From assembly GCA_964650885.1 (NCBI GenBank), contig CAZYXG010000014.1:1-51723 (forward strand): a stretch of 51,723 nucleotides of DNA, in the 5' to 3' direction. A program made the translations under genes and the position numbers. Source of the stretch: JAPLFM01 sp964650885 (GTDB lineage Bacteria > Bacteroidota > Ignavibacteria > Kapaibacteriales > UBA2268). Shown here piece after piece: positions 34,414 through 43,670 of this stretch. Numbering within the stretch: position 1 is the stretch's first letter; every line of letters starts with the position of its first letter. Under the pieces are notes generated by a model. That model was given only the letters and a program-made list of their open reading frames with translations. It was not told the origin of the DNA and did no database searches.

Positions 34414-34743
34414 TTTATTCTTCTATTTGTCAATTTTTAGAAAAGGGTGCTAAACATTAGCTATGTTTTGACTTAGTCTATTTAAGTATTGTTATGTAAA
34501 ACAATATCAACAAACCAGCTGCAATATACCATAATTATTCTATAAAATTGCTATATAGCGATTATAGAACACAAAATAAAAGTAAAATTAGATTTTTCAT
34601 TAATGACTTTACTGAATCTAATGTAGAACAAAATTGTAAGTTCTTCTAGTTAGTTTATAGTGGAATGATAGCAAAGACCAAAAAAAAATCCCTACTATCT
34701 TTTCGATTGTAGGGATTTTCTAATTTTGAGTTGTACTATTTGC
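34414..34743. other. Intergenic region between nrdJ and the CheB/CheR kinase
   Basis: Apart from the nrdJ terminator at 34681-34719, this AT-rich gap holds no open frame I can support and no clear promoter. It must contain the minus-strand promoter of the hybrid kinase gene. Confidence 0.5.
34681..34719 (-). terminator. Rho-independent terminator after nrdJ
   Basis: Perfect 11-bp stem (AAAATCCCTAC at 34685-34695, complement at 34709-34719). Read on the minus strand it ends in nine T. It lies 25 bases past the nrdJ stop. Confidence 0.92.
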
Positions 34744-37700
34744 TTACGAGCAGCCGCTTGTTGTTCCGCAGTCGTCGCAAACTGTGCAACTTCCGTTCCT
34801 TTTCACTCGCATTGAGTTGCAATTGCTACATTGTTCGCCAGTATAGCCAAGTGCTGTTGCTCCTGCTTTAGTAGTTACTTTAGTTGCCGACATTGAGGCA
34901 GCTGTTGCAGTAGTAGTTGTAGATGAAATTTCAAGTCCTACCATAGTAGCTATTATATCTTTCTCATCTTTTTGGTTGAATTGTGATTCTGGATTTTGAA
35001 ATGAAATCACTTCTTCCGCTTGGTTTAGCTTTTTCACTTGCGAAAGATTGCTAAGCTCTGGCGAACCCGTGTTGATTTCATCAATAGCTGGCACATGAAC
35101 AAAGTCTTTTCTTCCTAAGTAATCATAGCCCAAAGTGCGGAAAACATAATCCAAAATTGACGTTGAGTTTTTAATTGACTCGTGTCCGTCCACTACTCCC
35201 GCTGGTTCGAAGCGAGTGAAAGTGAATGAATCCACTAATTCTTCCAATGGCACCCCATATTGCAATGCTTTAGAAGCCAATATAGCGAAGCTATTCAGCA
35301 ATCCACGGAAAGCTGCTCCTTCTTTATACATATCCATAAAGATTTCGCCTAAAGTTCCATCTTCGTATTCACCAGTTCTAAGGTATAATTTGTGTCCGCC
35401 AATGCTAGCTTCTCTAATAATACCAGTGCGTTTCGGTGGCAGTTTATAGCGTGTAGCTTTTTTCAATTCTAATTTTTCAGCAATTACTTTTTGAACTTCT
35501 TTTGGCCCTTGAGTTTCATCTAATGTGTTCTCATCTCCAAGCATTACGATTTCGTTCAATCCATCGTAGTTTGCAGAGTTCAATGGTTGCGATAATTTAG
35601 AGCCATCTCTATAAAGAGCAATAGCTTTCACCATAGATTTCCAAGATTCCATATACACATCGCCAATTTCAGCGACAGTGGCATGAGCTGGCATATTCAC
35701 AGTTTTAGAAATTGCACCGCTTATGAATGGCTGTGCAGCAGCCATAATACGAACGTGAGCCATGTGTGCTATATAACGAGTTCCACGTTTGCCACATTTG
35801 TTTGCTGTATCGAAAATTGGTAATTCCTCTTCTTTCAAGTGTGGAGCACCTTCTATCATCATAGTACCGCAAACGAAATCATTTGCTGCTTCGATATCCG
35901 ATGCACTATAGCCAAGTCCAGTCAATAAATCGTAATGTTCGTCCACTAATTGAGCTTCTGTAATGCCTAAGCTTTTCAAGAAGTCTTCGCCAAGAGTCCA
36001 TTTATTGAACACAAAACGAATATCGAAAGCATCGTCCAAACCTTTTTCGATGTTTTCAATTTTCTCGTCAGTAAATCCAATCGCTTTCAAACTTGCTTTA
36101 TTGATTGCTGGGCAACCTTGCAATGTTCCGTGTCCTTTAGAGTATTTTTCAATATCTTCAATTTGCGATTCTGAATAGCCCAATTTAGTTAGAGCTTTTC
36201 TCACAGATTGATTAACGATTTTGAAATATCCACCACCAGATAATTTTTTATATTTAATAATAGCGAAGTCTGGCTCGATACCAGTAGTATCGCAATCCAT
36301 TACTAAGCCAATTGTACCAGTTGGAGCAATTACAGTTGTTTGTGCATTGCGGTATCCATAGCGAGAGCCAAACTCTACTGCCGAATCCCAAACTTGTTTT
36401 GCAGCAGTAACTAAATTCGCTGGAGCAAAATTCTCATTAATTCCCATTGGGCGAATTGTCAAACCTTCATATTCCGAAGGGCTTGAATTATAAGCAGCTC
36501 TTCTATGGTTACGCATAACACGTAGCATATCTTTAGCATTTTTTTCATAGCCAGCAAAAGCACCAAGCTCTTTCGCCATTTCAGCCGAAGTTTCATAAGA
36601 TTTCCCAGTCATTATCGCAGATAATGCTCCAGTCCATGCCAATGCTTCTTGTGAATCATACGGAATTCCGTGTACCATCAATAAAGTACCAAGGTTGGCA
36701 TAGCCAAGTCCCAAAGTACGGAATTCAAAGCTTTTCTCAGCCATAATTGGCGATGGGAATTGAGCCATCAAAACAGAGATTTCAAGCACAATAGTCCAAA
36801 CTCGGATAGCGTGCTTATATTCATCAACTAAAAATTCATGTTTCTCTTCGTCATAAAATTTCATTAAGTTGATACTTGCTAAATTACAAGCAGTATCATC
36901 TAAAAACATATATTCAGAGCAAGGGTTTGAAGCATTGATTCTACCGCTTTCAGGGCAAGTGTGCCATTCATTGATAGTAGTATCATATTGCAAACCTGGG
37001 TCAGCCGATTTCCAAGCAGCCAAGTTGATTTTGTTCCAAAGGTCTCTTGCTTTTACTTTTTTACAAACTTTACCGTTTGTTCTCCATTTCAATTCCCAGA
37101 ATTCATCATTCTCAACAGCTTTCATAAACTCATTCGCCACTCTAACAGAGTTGTTTGAGTTCTGACCGCTTACTGTTACGTAAGCTTCGCCTTCATAGTG
37201 AGTGTTGAACACATCAAAATCAATAGAAGTGAATCCTTGCTCCACAAGCTCCAATACTCTTTGTATAGATGCTAAAGGCACACCACGATTCAATGATTTT
37301 TGTACCAAAACACTTAATTTTTTGTTAGATTTAATTTCAGTGCCTTTTGCAAGAGCTTCTTCTAAAATTGCTTGCAAGAAAGTAGAATTGATTTTAGAAC
37401 CAGCTACCAAAGCTGCCACTTTTTCTTCTTCTTTTGCTTTCCATTCGATAAATTCTTCGATATCTGGATGATCAATATCCACGATAACCATTTTAGCTGC
37501 ACGCCTTGTTGTCCCACCAGATTTGATAGCGCCAGCAGCTCTATCAAATATTTTTAAGAAGCTCATTAGTCCAGAAGATACCCCCCCACCAGACAATTTT
37601 TCGCCTTTTCCTCTCATTTGAGAGAAGTTAGAGCCAGAGCCACTTCCGAATTTGAATACACGTGCTTCACGAGTAATCAAATCAAATATACCACCATCGG

Positions 37701-38280
37701 CAAGCATATCATCTTTCACAGCTTGAATAAAGCAAGCGTGTGGCTGAGGACGAGAGTATGCATCTTTAGATTTAGTTAGTTCCTTTGTGTCTGGATCTAT
37801 AAAATAATGTCCTTGTTCAGAGCCAGTAATGCCGTAAGCCCAATGCAATCCAGTATTGAACCATTGTGGCGAATTTGGTGCCGCCATTTGAGTAACAAGC
37901 ATATAAGCTAATTCGTCGTAGAAAACTTGAGCGTCTTCTTTAGTGTCGAAGTAATTATACGTCTCGCCCCAGTGTTGCCAAGTGCCAGCCAATCGATGTG
38001 CCACCTGCTTTATTGAATTTTCTGAGCCAAGAATTTGCTTGCCATTCTCGTCTAATGCTGGCTTGCCGTTCTCATCGAACTGAGGCACTCCAGTTTTGCG
38101 GAAATATTTTTGTGCAAGAATGTCAGTTGCCACTTGCGACCAAGTAGTCGGCACTTCGACATTCTTCATTTCGAATACAGTAGAGCCATCAGAATTTTTG
38201 ATAGCCGATGTTCTGTATGTATATTCGACCAAATCGTAAACGGATTTGTTCTCTTTGGTAAACCTTCTAGAGATTTTCAT
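34744..38280 (-). CDS. nrdJ: Vitamin B12-dependent (class II) ribonucleotide reductase
   Basis: Reduces ribonucleotides to deoxyribonucleotides with adenosylcobalamin as radical source, so it works with or without oxygen. 1178 residues. Visible are the FGSGSGSNFSQMRGKGE segment, the first redox Cys in PHACFIQAV, the catalytic N-x-C-x-E motif NPCSE (SNPCSEYMF), and IAPTGTIGLVMDCDTTGIEP (about 670-690). The C-terminus is a Cys-rich ribbon with CSNCNSM, CTVCDDCG and CS, needed for re-reduction. No class I or III genes are seen here. I looked for a cobalamin riboswitch upstream and recognised none. A 12-bp palindrome lies about 70 bases before the start. Confidence 0.95.
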   Translation of the reverse strand: MKISRRFTKENKSVYDLVEYTYRTSAIKNSDGSTVFEMKNVEVPTTWSQVATDILAQKYFRKTGVPQFDENGKPALDENGKQILGSENSIKQVAHRLAGTWQHWGETYNYFDTKEDAQVFYDELAYMLVTQMAAPNSPQWFNTGLHWAYGITGSEQGHYFIDPDTKELTKSKDAYSRPQPHACFIQAVKDDMLADGGIFDLITREARVFKFGSGSGSNFSQMRGKGEKLSGGGVSSGLMSFLKIFDRAAGAIKSGGTTRRAAKMVIVDIDHPDIEEFIEWKAKEEEKVAALVAGSKINSTFLQAILEEALAKGTEIKSNKKLSVLVQKSLNRGVPLASIQRVLELVEQGFTSIDFDVFNTHYEGEAYVTVSGQNSNNSVRVANEFMKAVENDEFWELKWRTNGKVCKKVKARDLWNKINLAAWKSADPGLQYDTTINEWHTCPESGRINASNPCSEYMFLDDTACNLASINLMKFYDEEKHEFLVDEYKHAIRVWTIVLEISVLMAQFPSPIMAEKSFEFRTLGLGYANLGTLLMVHGIPYDSQEALAWTGALSAIMTGKSYETSAEMAKELGAFAGYEKNAKDMLRVMRNHRRAAYNSSPSEYEGLTIRPMGINENFAPANLVTAAKQVWDSAVEFGSRYGYRNAQTTVIAPTGTIGLVMDCDTTGIEPDFAIIKYKKLSGGGYFKIVNQSVRKALTKLGYSESQIEDIEKYSKGHGTLQGCPAINKASLKAIGFTDEKIENIEKGLDDAFDIRFVFNKWTLGEDFLKSLGITEAQLVDEHYDLLTGLGYSASDIEAANDFVCGTMMIEGAPHLKEEELPIFDTANKCGKRGTRYIAHMAHVRIMAAAQPFISGAISKTVNMPAHATVAEIGDVYMESWKSMVKAIALYRDGSKLSQPLNSANYDGLNEIVMLGDENTLDETQGPKEVQKVIAEKLELKKATRYKLPPKRTGIIREASIGGHKLYLRTGEYEDGTLGEIFMDMYKEGAAFRGLLNSFAILASKALQYGVPLEELVDSFTFTRFEPAGVVDGHESIKNSTSILDYVFRTLGYDYLGRKDFVHVPAIDEINTGSPELSNLSQVKKLNQAEEVISFQNPESQFNQKDEKDIIATMVGLEISSTTTTATAASMSATKVTTKAGATALGYTGEQCSNCNSMRVKRNGSCTVCDDCGTTSGCS

Positions 38281-38820
38281 ACTAGACCCTTTTTGAACTT
38301 ATTTTTAGACACATTAAAAAGGAAATTTATTTATTTCATCGTTTCGCAACAAATATTTGTCATTTTTTATACAAATTCTTGATTTGCGTGTAGCATAGTT
38401 TCATATAGCGGTATTTGAATTATTTTTTACTTTATTATTAGTATAAAATTAAACCTTCAAAAACAACGCAAAATTAGTGATAGTCTGAATAGTAAAATGT
38501 ATTTAACCTAATAAATACACCACCACTAGCTACTATAAACATTTGGTTTTTATTAGCCATTCTTGAGTTTCACCAAGAGGTAAAATTCAAATTGGGGGAT
38601 AAAAGTCCAATATGATAAATAATTGCTTTACGAAATAAGTAAAAAGTTGGCTAACTGCCGAATCGTTTTTATCCACAAATATTTTCATTGACGAGTAACC
38701 AATAGTGAAATTTCACACTTAGCTATTTATCAACAATTAATCTTCGAGAATGTGTTTGCTGCGTATCCAACTTAAGAAATTTTTGTATAAATTACAATTT
38801 TAAATAAGTAAATTTTATAA
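38281..38820. promoter_or_regulatory. 540-bp divergent intergenic region with two palindromes
   Basis: It separates nrdJ (-) from the PAP2 gene (+). Two perfect 12-bp palindromes stand out: ACAAATATTTGT at 38349-38360, about 70 bases before nrdJ, and GTGAAATTTCAC at 38705-38716, about 105 bases before the PAP2 gene. A looser CAAAT-N5-ATTTG follows the first at 38372-38386. NrdR boxes are palindromic and paired, but this sequence is not a good match, so the role is unassigned. No coding frame or riboswitch was recognised in the rest. Confidence 0.4.
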
Positions 38821-39366
38821 ATGCTTGAAACTATTAGTAACTTAGATACAGCTATATTCAGGTTTTTAAACTCAGCCCTTGCCAATACTGCGTTTGATTC
38901 CTTTTTCCCTTTCATAACTAAGAATAGCAATTGGTATGGGGTATGGGTATTGCTTTGCATATTCATAATTTGGAAGAGGCGGAAAAATGGAGTCATAATT
39001 GTCTGCATTATGCTAATTGGGGTTGCATTTGCAGATTTTCTCTCAAGTCAGATTATAAAAGAATTTATTGCCAGACCACGACCTTGCCATACATTAACTG
39101 GGATTCGGCTTTTAGTGGACTGTGGTGCGGGCAAATCCTTCCCAAGCAGCCATGCAGTCAATAACTTCTTTGCAGCAGTTTTCTTGTCCCAATTTTTCGT
39201 AAAACAAAAGTACTATTTTTTTATCATTGCTTTTTTGGTAGCTTTCTCAAGGGTCTATGTGGGAGTGCATTATCCTCTTGATATAACAGGTGGGGCATTG
39301 CTTGGCTCAGCCATTGGCTTCGGCTTTGCTCAATTAGCAAAACTTATTATAAGGAAATCAGAATGA
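38821..39366 (+). CDS. PAP2-family membrane phosphatase
   Basis: 181-residue integral membrane lipid phosphatase with about five helices. The three-part PAP2 signature is complete: KEFIARPRP (K-x6-RP), FPSSHAVN (PSGH-like) and SRVYVGVHYPLD (SR-x5-H-x3-D). Members dephosphorylate undecaprenyl diphosphate, phosphatidylglycerol phosphate or lipid A; the substrate cannot be told here. It overlaps the next gene by 4 bases, forming a three-gene operon with a DUF2007 protein and a small secreted protein. Confidence 0.88.
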   Translation: MLETISNLDTAIFRFLNSALANTAFDSFFPFITKNSNWYGVWVLLCIFIIWKRRKNGVIIVCIMLIGVAFADFLSSQIIKEFIARPRPCHTLTGIRLLVDCGAGKSFPSSHAVNNFFAAVFLSQFFVKQKYYFFIIAFLVAFSRVYVGVHYPLDITGGALLGSAIGFGFAQLAKLIIRKSE

Positions 39367-39605
39367 ATCTAATACCTATTAAAAGATATGATAATGCTTT
39401 TGAAGCTAATATGGCAAAAGCACTTCTTGACGACAACGATATTGAATGTTTTTTGCAAGACGAGAATATTATGTCTGTCAATCCACTTTATAACATTGCA
39501 ATTGGTGGTATAAAGCTAATGATTGATAAAGAAAATGCAGAAACAGCTCTTGAACTGCTCGATGCAACAAACTTCAATGAAGCTGACTTTATGGAAGAAG
39601 AATGA
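39363..39605 (+). CDS. DUF2007 putative signal-transducing protein
   Basis: 80-residue cytosolic protein of the DUF2007 family. It shows the usual pattern: an N-terminal beta strand (IPIKRYDNAFEANMAKALLD, about 4-23), IECFLQDEN, and the conserved GGIKLMIDKENAETALELL. The fold is GlnB-like, and its function is unknown. It overlaps the PAP2 gene before it and the next gene after it by 4 bases each. Confidence 0.75.
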   Translation: MNLIPIKRYDNAFEANMAKALLDDNDIECFLQDENIMSVNPLYNIAIGGIKLMIDKENAETALELLDATNFNEADFMEEE

Positions 39606-40039
39606 ACTATAGAATAGCTACATATATAATCTTACTTTTTATTACACTTGCTTTACAATCGCAAGAATATGATGCGGACAATGTCCACCCAAAAGTCAAT
39701 GAAAATATTAATAAGTTAATCAACAAGCAAGTTACTTTAAATCAACTGGAAAATCAGCATTTGATTTACGAGCAGAGTAAATTTAAAACTCTCATGCAAA
39801 AAGACACTAACAACACAAACAACGAGAAATTGCAAAAAGAACTCAATTTGCTCGATATGAAAAGCATTATTGAAATTAATTATAGCTTCGGTACTACAAA
39901 TGATAGCAAAAAAACCGAAGTCTATCAATGCGAAATCAAATATAAGCTCCGAAAAGTTAAAAAGACAATCCTAATCTACTTTGCAAAACAAACTGGCGAT
40001 ACCGATTTCTACTTCAATGGTGCAAAGTTCGGCGATTAA
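39602..40039 (+). CDS. Small secreted hypothetical protein
   Basis: I do not recognise a family. The 145 residues begin with a signal peptide (MNYRIATYIILLFITLALQSQ). An Asn/Gln/Lys-rich helical middle follows, then a beta-rich end (IIEINYSFGT, YQCEIKYKLRK, TILIYFAKQTG). One Cys is present. It is the last gene of the PAP2-DUF2007 operon, overlapping by 4 bases. The stop codon lies inside the first unit of an 18-bp tandem repeat. Confidence 0.6.
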   Translation: MNYRIATYIILLFITLALQSQEYDADNVHPKVNENINKLINKQVTLNQLENQHLIYEQSKFKTLMQKDTNNTNNEKLQKELNLLDMKSIIEINYSFGTTNDSKKTEVYQCEIKYKLRKVKKTILIYFAKQTGDTDFYFNGAKFGD

Positions 40040-40062
40040 AATTAGTTCGGCGATTAAAATTA
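40027..40062. repeat. 18-bp tandem duplication across a stop codon
   Basis: GTTCGGCGATTAAAATTA occurs twice in perfect tandem (40027-40044 and 40045-40062). The first copy carries the TAA (40037-40039) of the preceding gene. It looks like a recent replication-slippage event. The rest of the 282-base gap to pdxJ holds no gene that I can support. Confidence 0.95.
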
Positions 40063-40321
40063 GCGAAGTAAAAAACAAATCTGCAATCACTTTTTTTCTA
40101 ATCTCTAATTTATGGGGTGAGTCCAAAATGATTGGGTTTAGGTTTAACAAACAATTAATACGGCTACTAAATATTTTATTTAAATCCATAGTAACCAAAA
40201 CCCAAATTAAACATATTTTCCAATTCACACCGAACAATCTTTTCTACTTAACCTTACTATTTTCAATATCTTCACACGCTTTGTTATAATTTCATTACTT
40301 AATTTCTTAAATTTGTAACCT

Positions 40322-41047
40322 ATGATGGAACTAAACATAAATATTGACCACGTTGCCACTCTGCGGAATGCTCGTGGTGGGAATGATCCTGATCTACTAA
40401 GGGCAGCTGAGATAGTCTTGGCGACTGATTCAGCAGGCATTGTGATTCATTTGCGAGAAGATCGCAGACACATCAAAGATGCCGATGTTTATGCTATTCG
40501 CAAGATATGCAATAAAAAGCTCGATTTGGAAATGGCAAATGCTCCAGAAATAGTTGATATTGCCCTCAATGTTATGCCAGATTTAATCACCTTAGTGCCA
40601 GAAAAGCGAGAAGAACTTACCACTGAAGGCGGCTTAAACATTCAGAAATATGCCACCGAGTTAGAAAAAACTATTAACCGAATGCATGCCCAAAACATTA
40701 AAGTTTCGCTTTTCGTAGAGCCAGAGGAAGCTACTATTAATCTTTGCCATAAAATTGGTGCGGATATGGTGGAGCTGCATACTGGTAAGTACGCAAATTT
40801 ATGCCCAGCAAATCAATTTGCCAATGAGCTATCCGCAATAAAAAGTGCTACTGCCCAAGCGAAATCGCTCGGTATGAGAGTGGCGGCTGGACACGGTCTG
40901 AATTTGGAGAACACTAAAGAAATTGCTTCAATTACTGGAATTGACGAAGTTAGTATTGGTCATTCTATTATTGCTAGAGCTGTCTTTATTGGTTTGCAGG
41001 CTGCAATTAATGAAATGTTGGAACTTATTCAAAGGAGCAAGCTGTAA
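40322..41047 (+). CDS. pdxJ: Pyridoxine 5'-phosphate synthase
   Basis: Condenses 1-deoxyxylulose-5-phosphate with 3-amino-2-oxopropyl phosphate to pyridoxine 5'-phosphate in the DXP-dependent vitamin B6 pathway. 241 residues, normal length. Motifs are NIDHVATLRNARGG (6-19), HLREDRRHI, SLFVEPE, ELHTGKYA and the C-terminal GHGLN and SIGHSIIARA segments. Two ATG codons at 40322 and 40325 are both possible starts. A TAAATTTG at 40308-40315 would imply an almost leaderless mRNA, but its spacing to an upstream TTTG is poor. asnB begins at the base after its stop. Confidence 0.95.
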   Translation: MMELNINIDHVATLRNARGGNDPDLLRAAEIVLATDSAGIVIHLREDRRHIKDADVYAIRKICNKKLDLEMANAPEIVDIALNVMPDLITLVPEKREELTTEGGLNIQKYATELEKTINRMHAQNIKVSLFVEPEEATINLCHKIGADMVELHTGKYANLCPANQFANELSAIKSATAQAKSLGMRVAAGHGLNLENTKEIASITGIDEVSIGHSIIARAVFIGLQAAINEMLELIQRSKL

Positions 41048-42961
41048 GTGTGTGGTATAGCTGGCATAGTTGATTTTAATTCACGAAATCAGAATCTAAA
41101 TTTAGATATTCTAAAGAATATGAGCGATGTGATTTTGCATCGTGGGCCTGATAGCGAAGGTCAATGGGTTTCTCAAAAGCAAAATTGTGGGCTTACTTTC
41201 CGCCGATTAGCAATTATTGATTTGACTGAGAATGGCTCACAGCCAATGCACACAAGCGATGGAAGATTTCACATCGCATTCAATGGCGAAATTTATAATC
41301 ATCAAATAGTTCGCAAAGAATTAATCGAAAAAGGTTATAAATACCATTCAGAAACTGACACAGAAACTATTCTTTTTGGCTATAAAGAATTTGGTGCAGC
41401 TTTACTGCAAAAGTTTGTCGGTATGTGGGGGATGGCAATTTGGGACGAAGAAAAACAAGAGCTATTCGCAGCAAGAGATAGAATTGGCGTTAAGCCGCTA
41501 TACTATTATTTTAAAGATGGTATTTTATTATTTGCTTCTGAAATAAAGTCTATATTAAAACATCCAGCAGTAAAAAAAGAATTGAATTTAGATGAATTGC
41601 CAAATTATTTGAATTATGGTATGTCATCTAAATATAATACACTATTCAAAAATATATATAAATTGCCAAGCGGACATATCCTGAAATATAATCAGAAAGA
41701 CGGCTTGACAACAGAACGCTATTGGTCGCCATTTGCTCAAACTCCACTTGCAATTGAAATGAGCGACACCGATATTGAACAAGAAGTGATGCGTTTGCTC
41801 CGCCAATCTGTTGCCGATAGAATGATGTCCGATGTACCATTTGGTGTATTCTTAAGCGGTGGAGTGGATTCGAGTTTGAATGTGGCGTTGATGGCGGAAT
41901 TGATGACACGCCCAATAGATACTTTCACAGTGGGTTTTAAAGAATTAAAAGAATTTAATGAATTAGAACACGCTCAAACAATATCTAAATTATTTCATAC
42001 AAACCACCACGAAATTTTAATAGACCAAAACGATGCTTTCCCAATATTGGAGAAACTTGCTTGGCATGAAGATGAACCAAATGCAGACCCAGTGTGCATA
42101 CCGCTGTATTTTTTAAGCAAATTGACAAGAGATTCTGGCACAACTGTTGTCCAAGTGGGCGAAGGTAGCGATGAGCAATTCGTTGGCTATAAGTGGATGA
42201 TGCAGTATTATGAATTCTATCAGAACTATTGGCGACACTATGCGGCAATGCCAAAGATAATTAAAAAGCCTATTTATAATATAATAAAGCCACTATTTAA
42301 GTATTTCAATCAGAATTTAGCATTGGATTATGTTCGCAGAGCTACCGATGGCGATGATTTCAATTGGAGCGGAGTTTCCATATTTTCGCCAAGCCATTTG
42401 GAGAATTTATTAAATTCAAATTACCAGAATTTGAAAATGATTCCTGCTGATTATGGCAATGGATTGCACAAAGAAGCAAAACAGCTTTACCCAAATGCAG
42501 ACTATATGCAAGAAATATTATTTGTGGAATTGCAGCAGCGTTTGGCAGAGATACTATTAATGCGAGTGGATAAAATTGGTATGGCTCATAGTTTGGAAGC
42601 GAGAGTGCCATTCCTCGACCATCGCTTAGTGGAATTTACTATGTCATTGCCACAAGAAAGAAAAGTGCGAGGCGGCAAACTTACAAAAGCAATACTCAAA
42701 AAAGCTGTGGGCAATTTGCTACCAAAGGATATTGTTTACCGCAAGAAAATGGGCTTTGCTGCTCCGATAGACAATTGGATGCGAAACCATTGGTATGATT
42801 ATACGAAAGATAAATTTACTAATTCAGCTTTTGCAAAACTAAACATACTCAATAAAGACTATATTTTGAATATGCTTGAACGCCACAGAGCAGGTAAAAT
42901 CAACCAAGGCGACAAACTATATATGCTATTAAACCTTCACTTATGGTGGGATCAGTTTTAA
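41048..42961 (+). CDS. asnB: Asparagine synthetase (glutamine-hydrolysing)
   Basis: Makes asparagine from aspartate, ATP and glutamine. 637 residues. The start is GTG directly after the pdxJ TAA, and it is forced by the need for Cys2 as nucleophile (MCGIAGIVDF). The glutaminase domain spans about 2-210. The synthetase domain has the ATP PP-loop SGGVDSS at about 270-276, and LMRVDKIGMAHSLEARVPFLD near 520-540. Long AsnB proteins also amidate cell-wall or exopolysaccharide precursors, and an exosortase lies in the window, but no glycan genes are adjacent, so amino acid synthesis is the default. It is tightly coupled to pdxJ. Confidence 0.93.
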   Translation: MCGIAGIVDFNSRNQNLNLDILKNMSDVILHRGPDSEGQWVSQKQNCGLTFRRLAIIDLTENGSQPMHTSDGRFHIAFNGEIYNHQIVRKELIEKGYKYHSETDTETILFGYKEFGAALLQKFVGMWGMAIWDEEKQELFAARDRIGVKPLYYYFKDGILLFASEIKSILKHPAVKKELNLDELPNYLNYGMSSKYNTLFKNIYKLPSGHILKYNQKDGLTTERYWSPFAQTPLAIEMSDTDIEQEVMRLLRQSVADRMMSDVPFGVFLSGGVDSSLNVALMAELMTRPIDTFTVGFKELKEFNELEHAQTISKLFHTNHHEILIDQNDAFPILEKLAWHEDEPNADPVCIPLYFLSKLTRDSGTTVVQVGEGSDEQFVGYKWMMQYYEFYQNYWRHYAAMPKIIKKPIYNIIKPLFKYFNQNLALDYVRRATDGDDFNWSGVSIFSPSHLENLLNSNYQNLKMIPADYGNGLHKEAKQLYPNADYMQEILFVELQQRLAEILLMRVDKIGMAHSLEARVPFLDHRLVEFTMSLPQERKVRGGKLTKAILKKAVGNLLPKDIVYRKKMGFAAPIDNWMRNHWYDYTKDKFTNSAFAKLNILNKDYILNMLERHRAGKINQGDKLYMLLNLHLWWDQF

Positions 42962-42971
42962 GGAGATTGAA

Positions 42972-43001
42972 ATGAAAAATTTGTTTTTGATAATTATTTA
43001 A
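42972..43001 (+). other. Nine-codon open frame with a strong ribosome-binding site
   Basis: TAAGGAG lies immediately upstream of an ATG that opens a 9-residue frame (MKNLFLIII) ending at TAA, two bases before the AraC-type gene. It looks like the beginning of a lost signal peptide, or a leader that couples translation to the regulator. Confidence 0.4.
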
Positions 43002-43003
43002 CT

Positions 43004-43573
43004 ATGACAAACAACAAAACTCTATATATCCGAAATATGGTTTGCCCTCGTTGCAAAAGTGTGGTATCGGAAACTATTGGTAAGTTCAATTTGCAGATTG
43101 TAGATTTGCAATTGGGCGAAGTGGAAGTTTTGGCAGATGCTAGCTTGGATTTGAATTTACTGAACTTAAAACTGCAGGAAGATGGTTTTGAGCTTATCTT
43201 CGATAGGGAAAGTAAATTAGTTGAACAGATAAAATTATTATTGCTTGATTATCTTTCTAAAATTGAATTTCTCAATGTAAAATTATCTGACTTTTTAGCA
43301 AGTAAAACCGAACTTAATTATACATACCTAAGTAAAATTTTCTCATACACCCAACATATAACAATTGAAAAGTACTTTGTTAATTTGAAAATTGAAAAAG
43401 TAAAAGAACTCATAAGCTATGGTGAACTTTCGTTAAGTGAAATCTCATATCAATTTGTATATAGTAGTGTGCAAGCTCTGTCAACACAATTCAAAAAAGT
43501 TACTGGCATAAGTGTTACCGACTATAAAAATAGCTTAGATAAGAACCGTAAATCCATAGATAGTTTGCAATAG
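43004..43573 (+). CDS. HMA-like / AraC-type transcriptional regulator
   Basis: 189-residue regulator. The N-terminal ~75 residues resemble a heavy-metal-associated (HMA) ferredoxin-like fold with CPRC at 14-17, so it probably senses a thiophilic metal. The C-terminal ~100 residues are an AraC/XylS double HTH: YLSKIFSYTQHITIEKYF, ELSLSEISYQFVYSSVQALSTQFKKVTGIS (span about 142-172). It directly precedes the copper-handling genes, so it likely activates them in response to copper (inference). The 97-base gap behind it holds a palindrome that could be its site. Confidence 0.78.
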   Translation: MTNNKTLYIRNMVCPRCKSVVSETIGKFNLQIVDLQLGEVEVLADASLDLNLLNLKLQEDGFELIFDRESKLVEQIKLLLLDYLSKIEFLNVKLSDFLASKTELNYTYLSKIFSYTQHITIEKYFVNLKIEKVKELISYGELSLSEISYQFVYSSVQALSTQFKKVTGISVTDYKNSLDKNRKSIDSLQ

Positions 43574-43598
43574 CAAAAATTTATACAATTTAGTCAAG

Positions 43599-43646
43599 AT
43601 GTTATAACATAATGCCCTTGCTCTTTCCATAATTTTGTAATGTTAT
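43599..43646. promoter_or_regulatory. Candidate operator and -7 box of the copper cluster
   Basis: In the 97-base gap before the HMA/DUF4396 gene: a perfect 12-bp palindrome ATGTTATAACAT at 43599-43610, a repeated half-site ATGTTAT at 43640-43646, and TAATTTTG (matching TAnnTTTG) at 43630-43637 with no -33 TTTG at the right spacing. A promoter that lacks its -33 box and has such sites fits activator control by the AraC-type protein (inference). Confidence 0.45.
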
Positions 43647-43670
43647 TTTTCACAAATTTAAGATTACAAA

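Noticed and set aside
38281..38500. Cobalamin riboswitch before nrdJ
   Set aside because: No B12-box-like conserved core could be seen.
40280..40315. Promoter giving a leaderless pdxJ mRNA
   Set aside because: TAAATTTG fits the -7 box, but the nearest TTTG is 24 bases away, longer than the usual 19-20.
41048..42961. asnB as part of an exosortase-linked exopolysaccharide locus
   Set aside because: No glycosyltransferase or polymerase genes are nearby, and the exosortase gene is 15 kb away.
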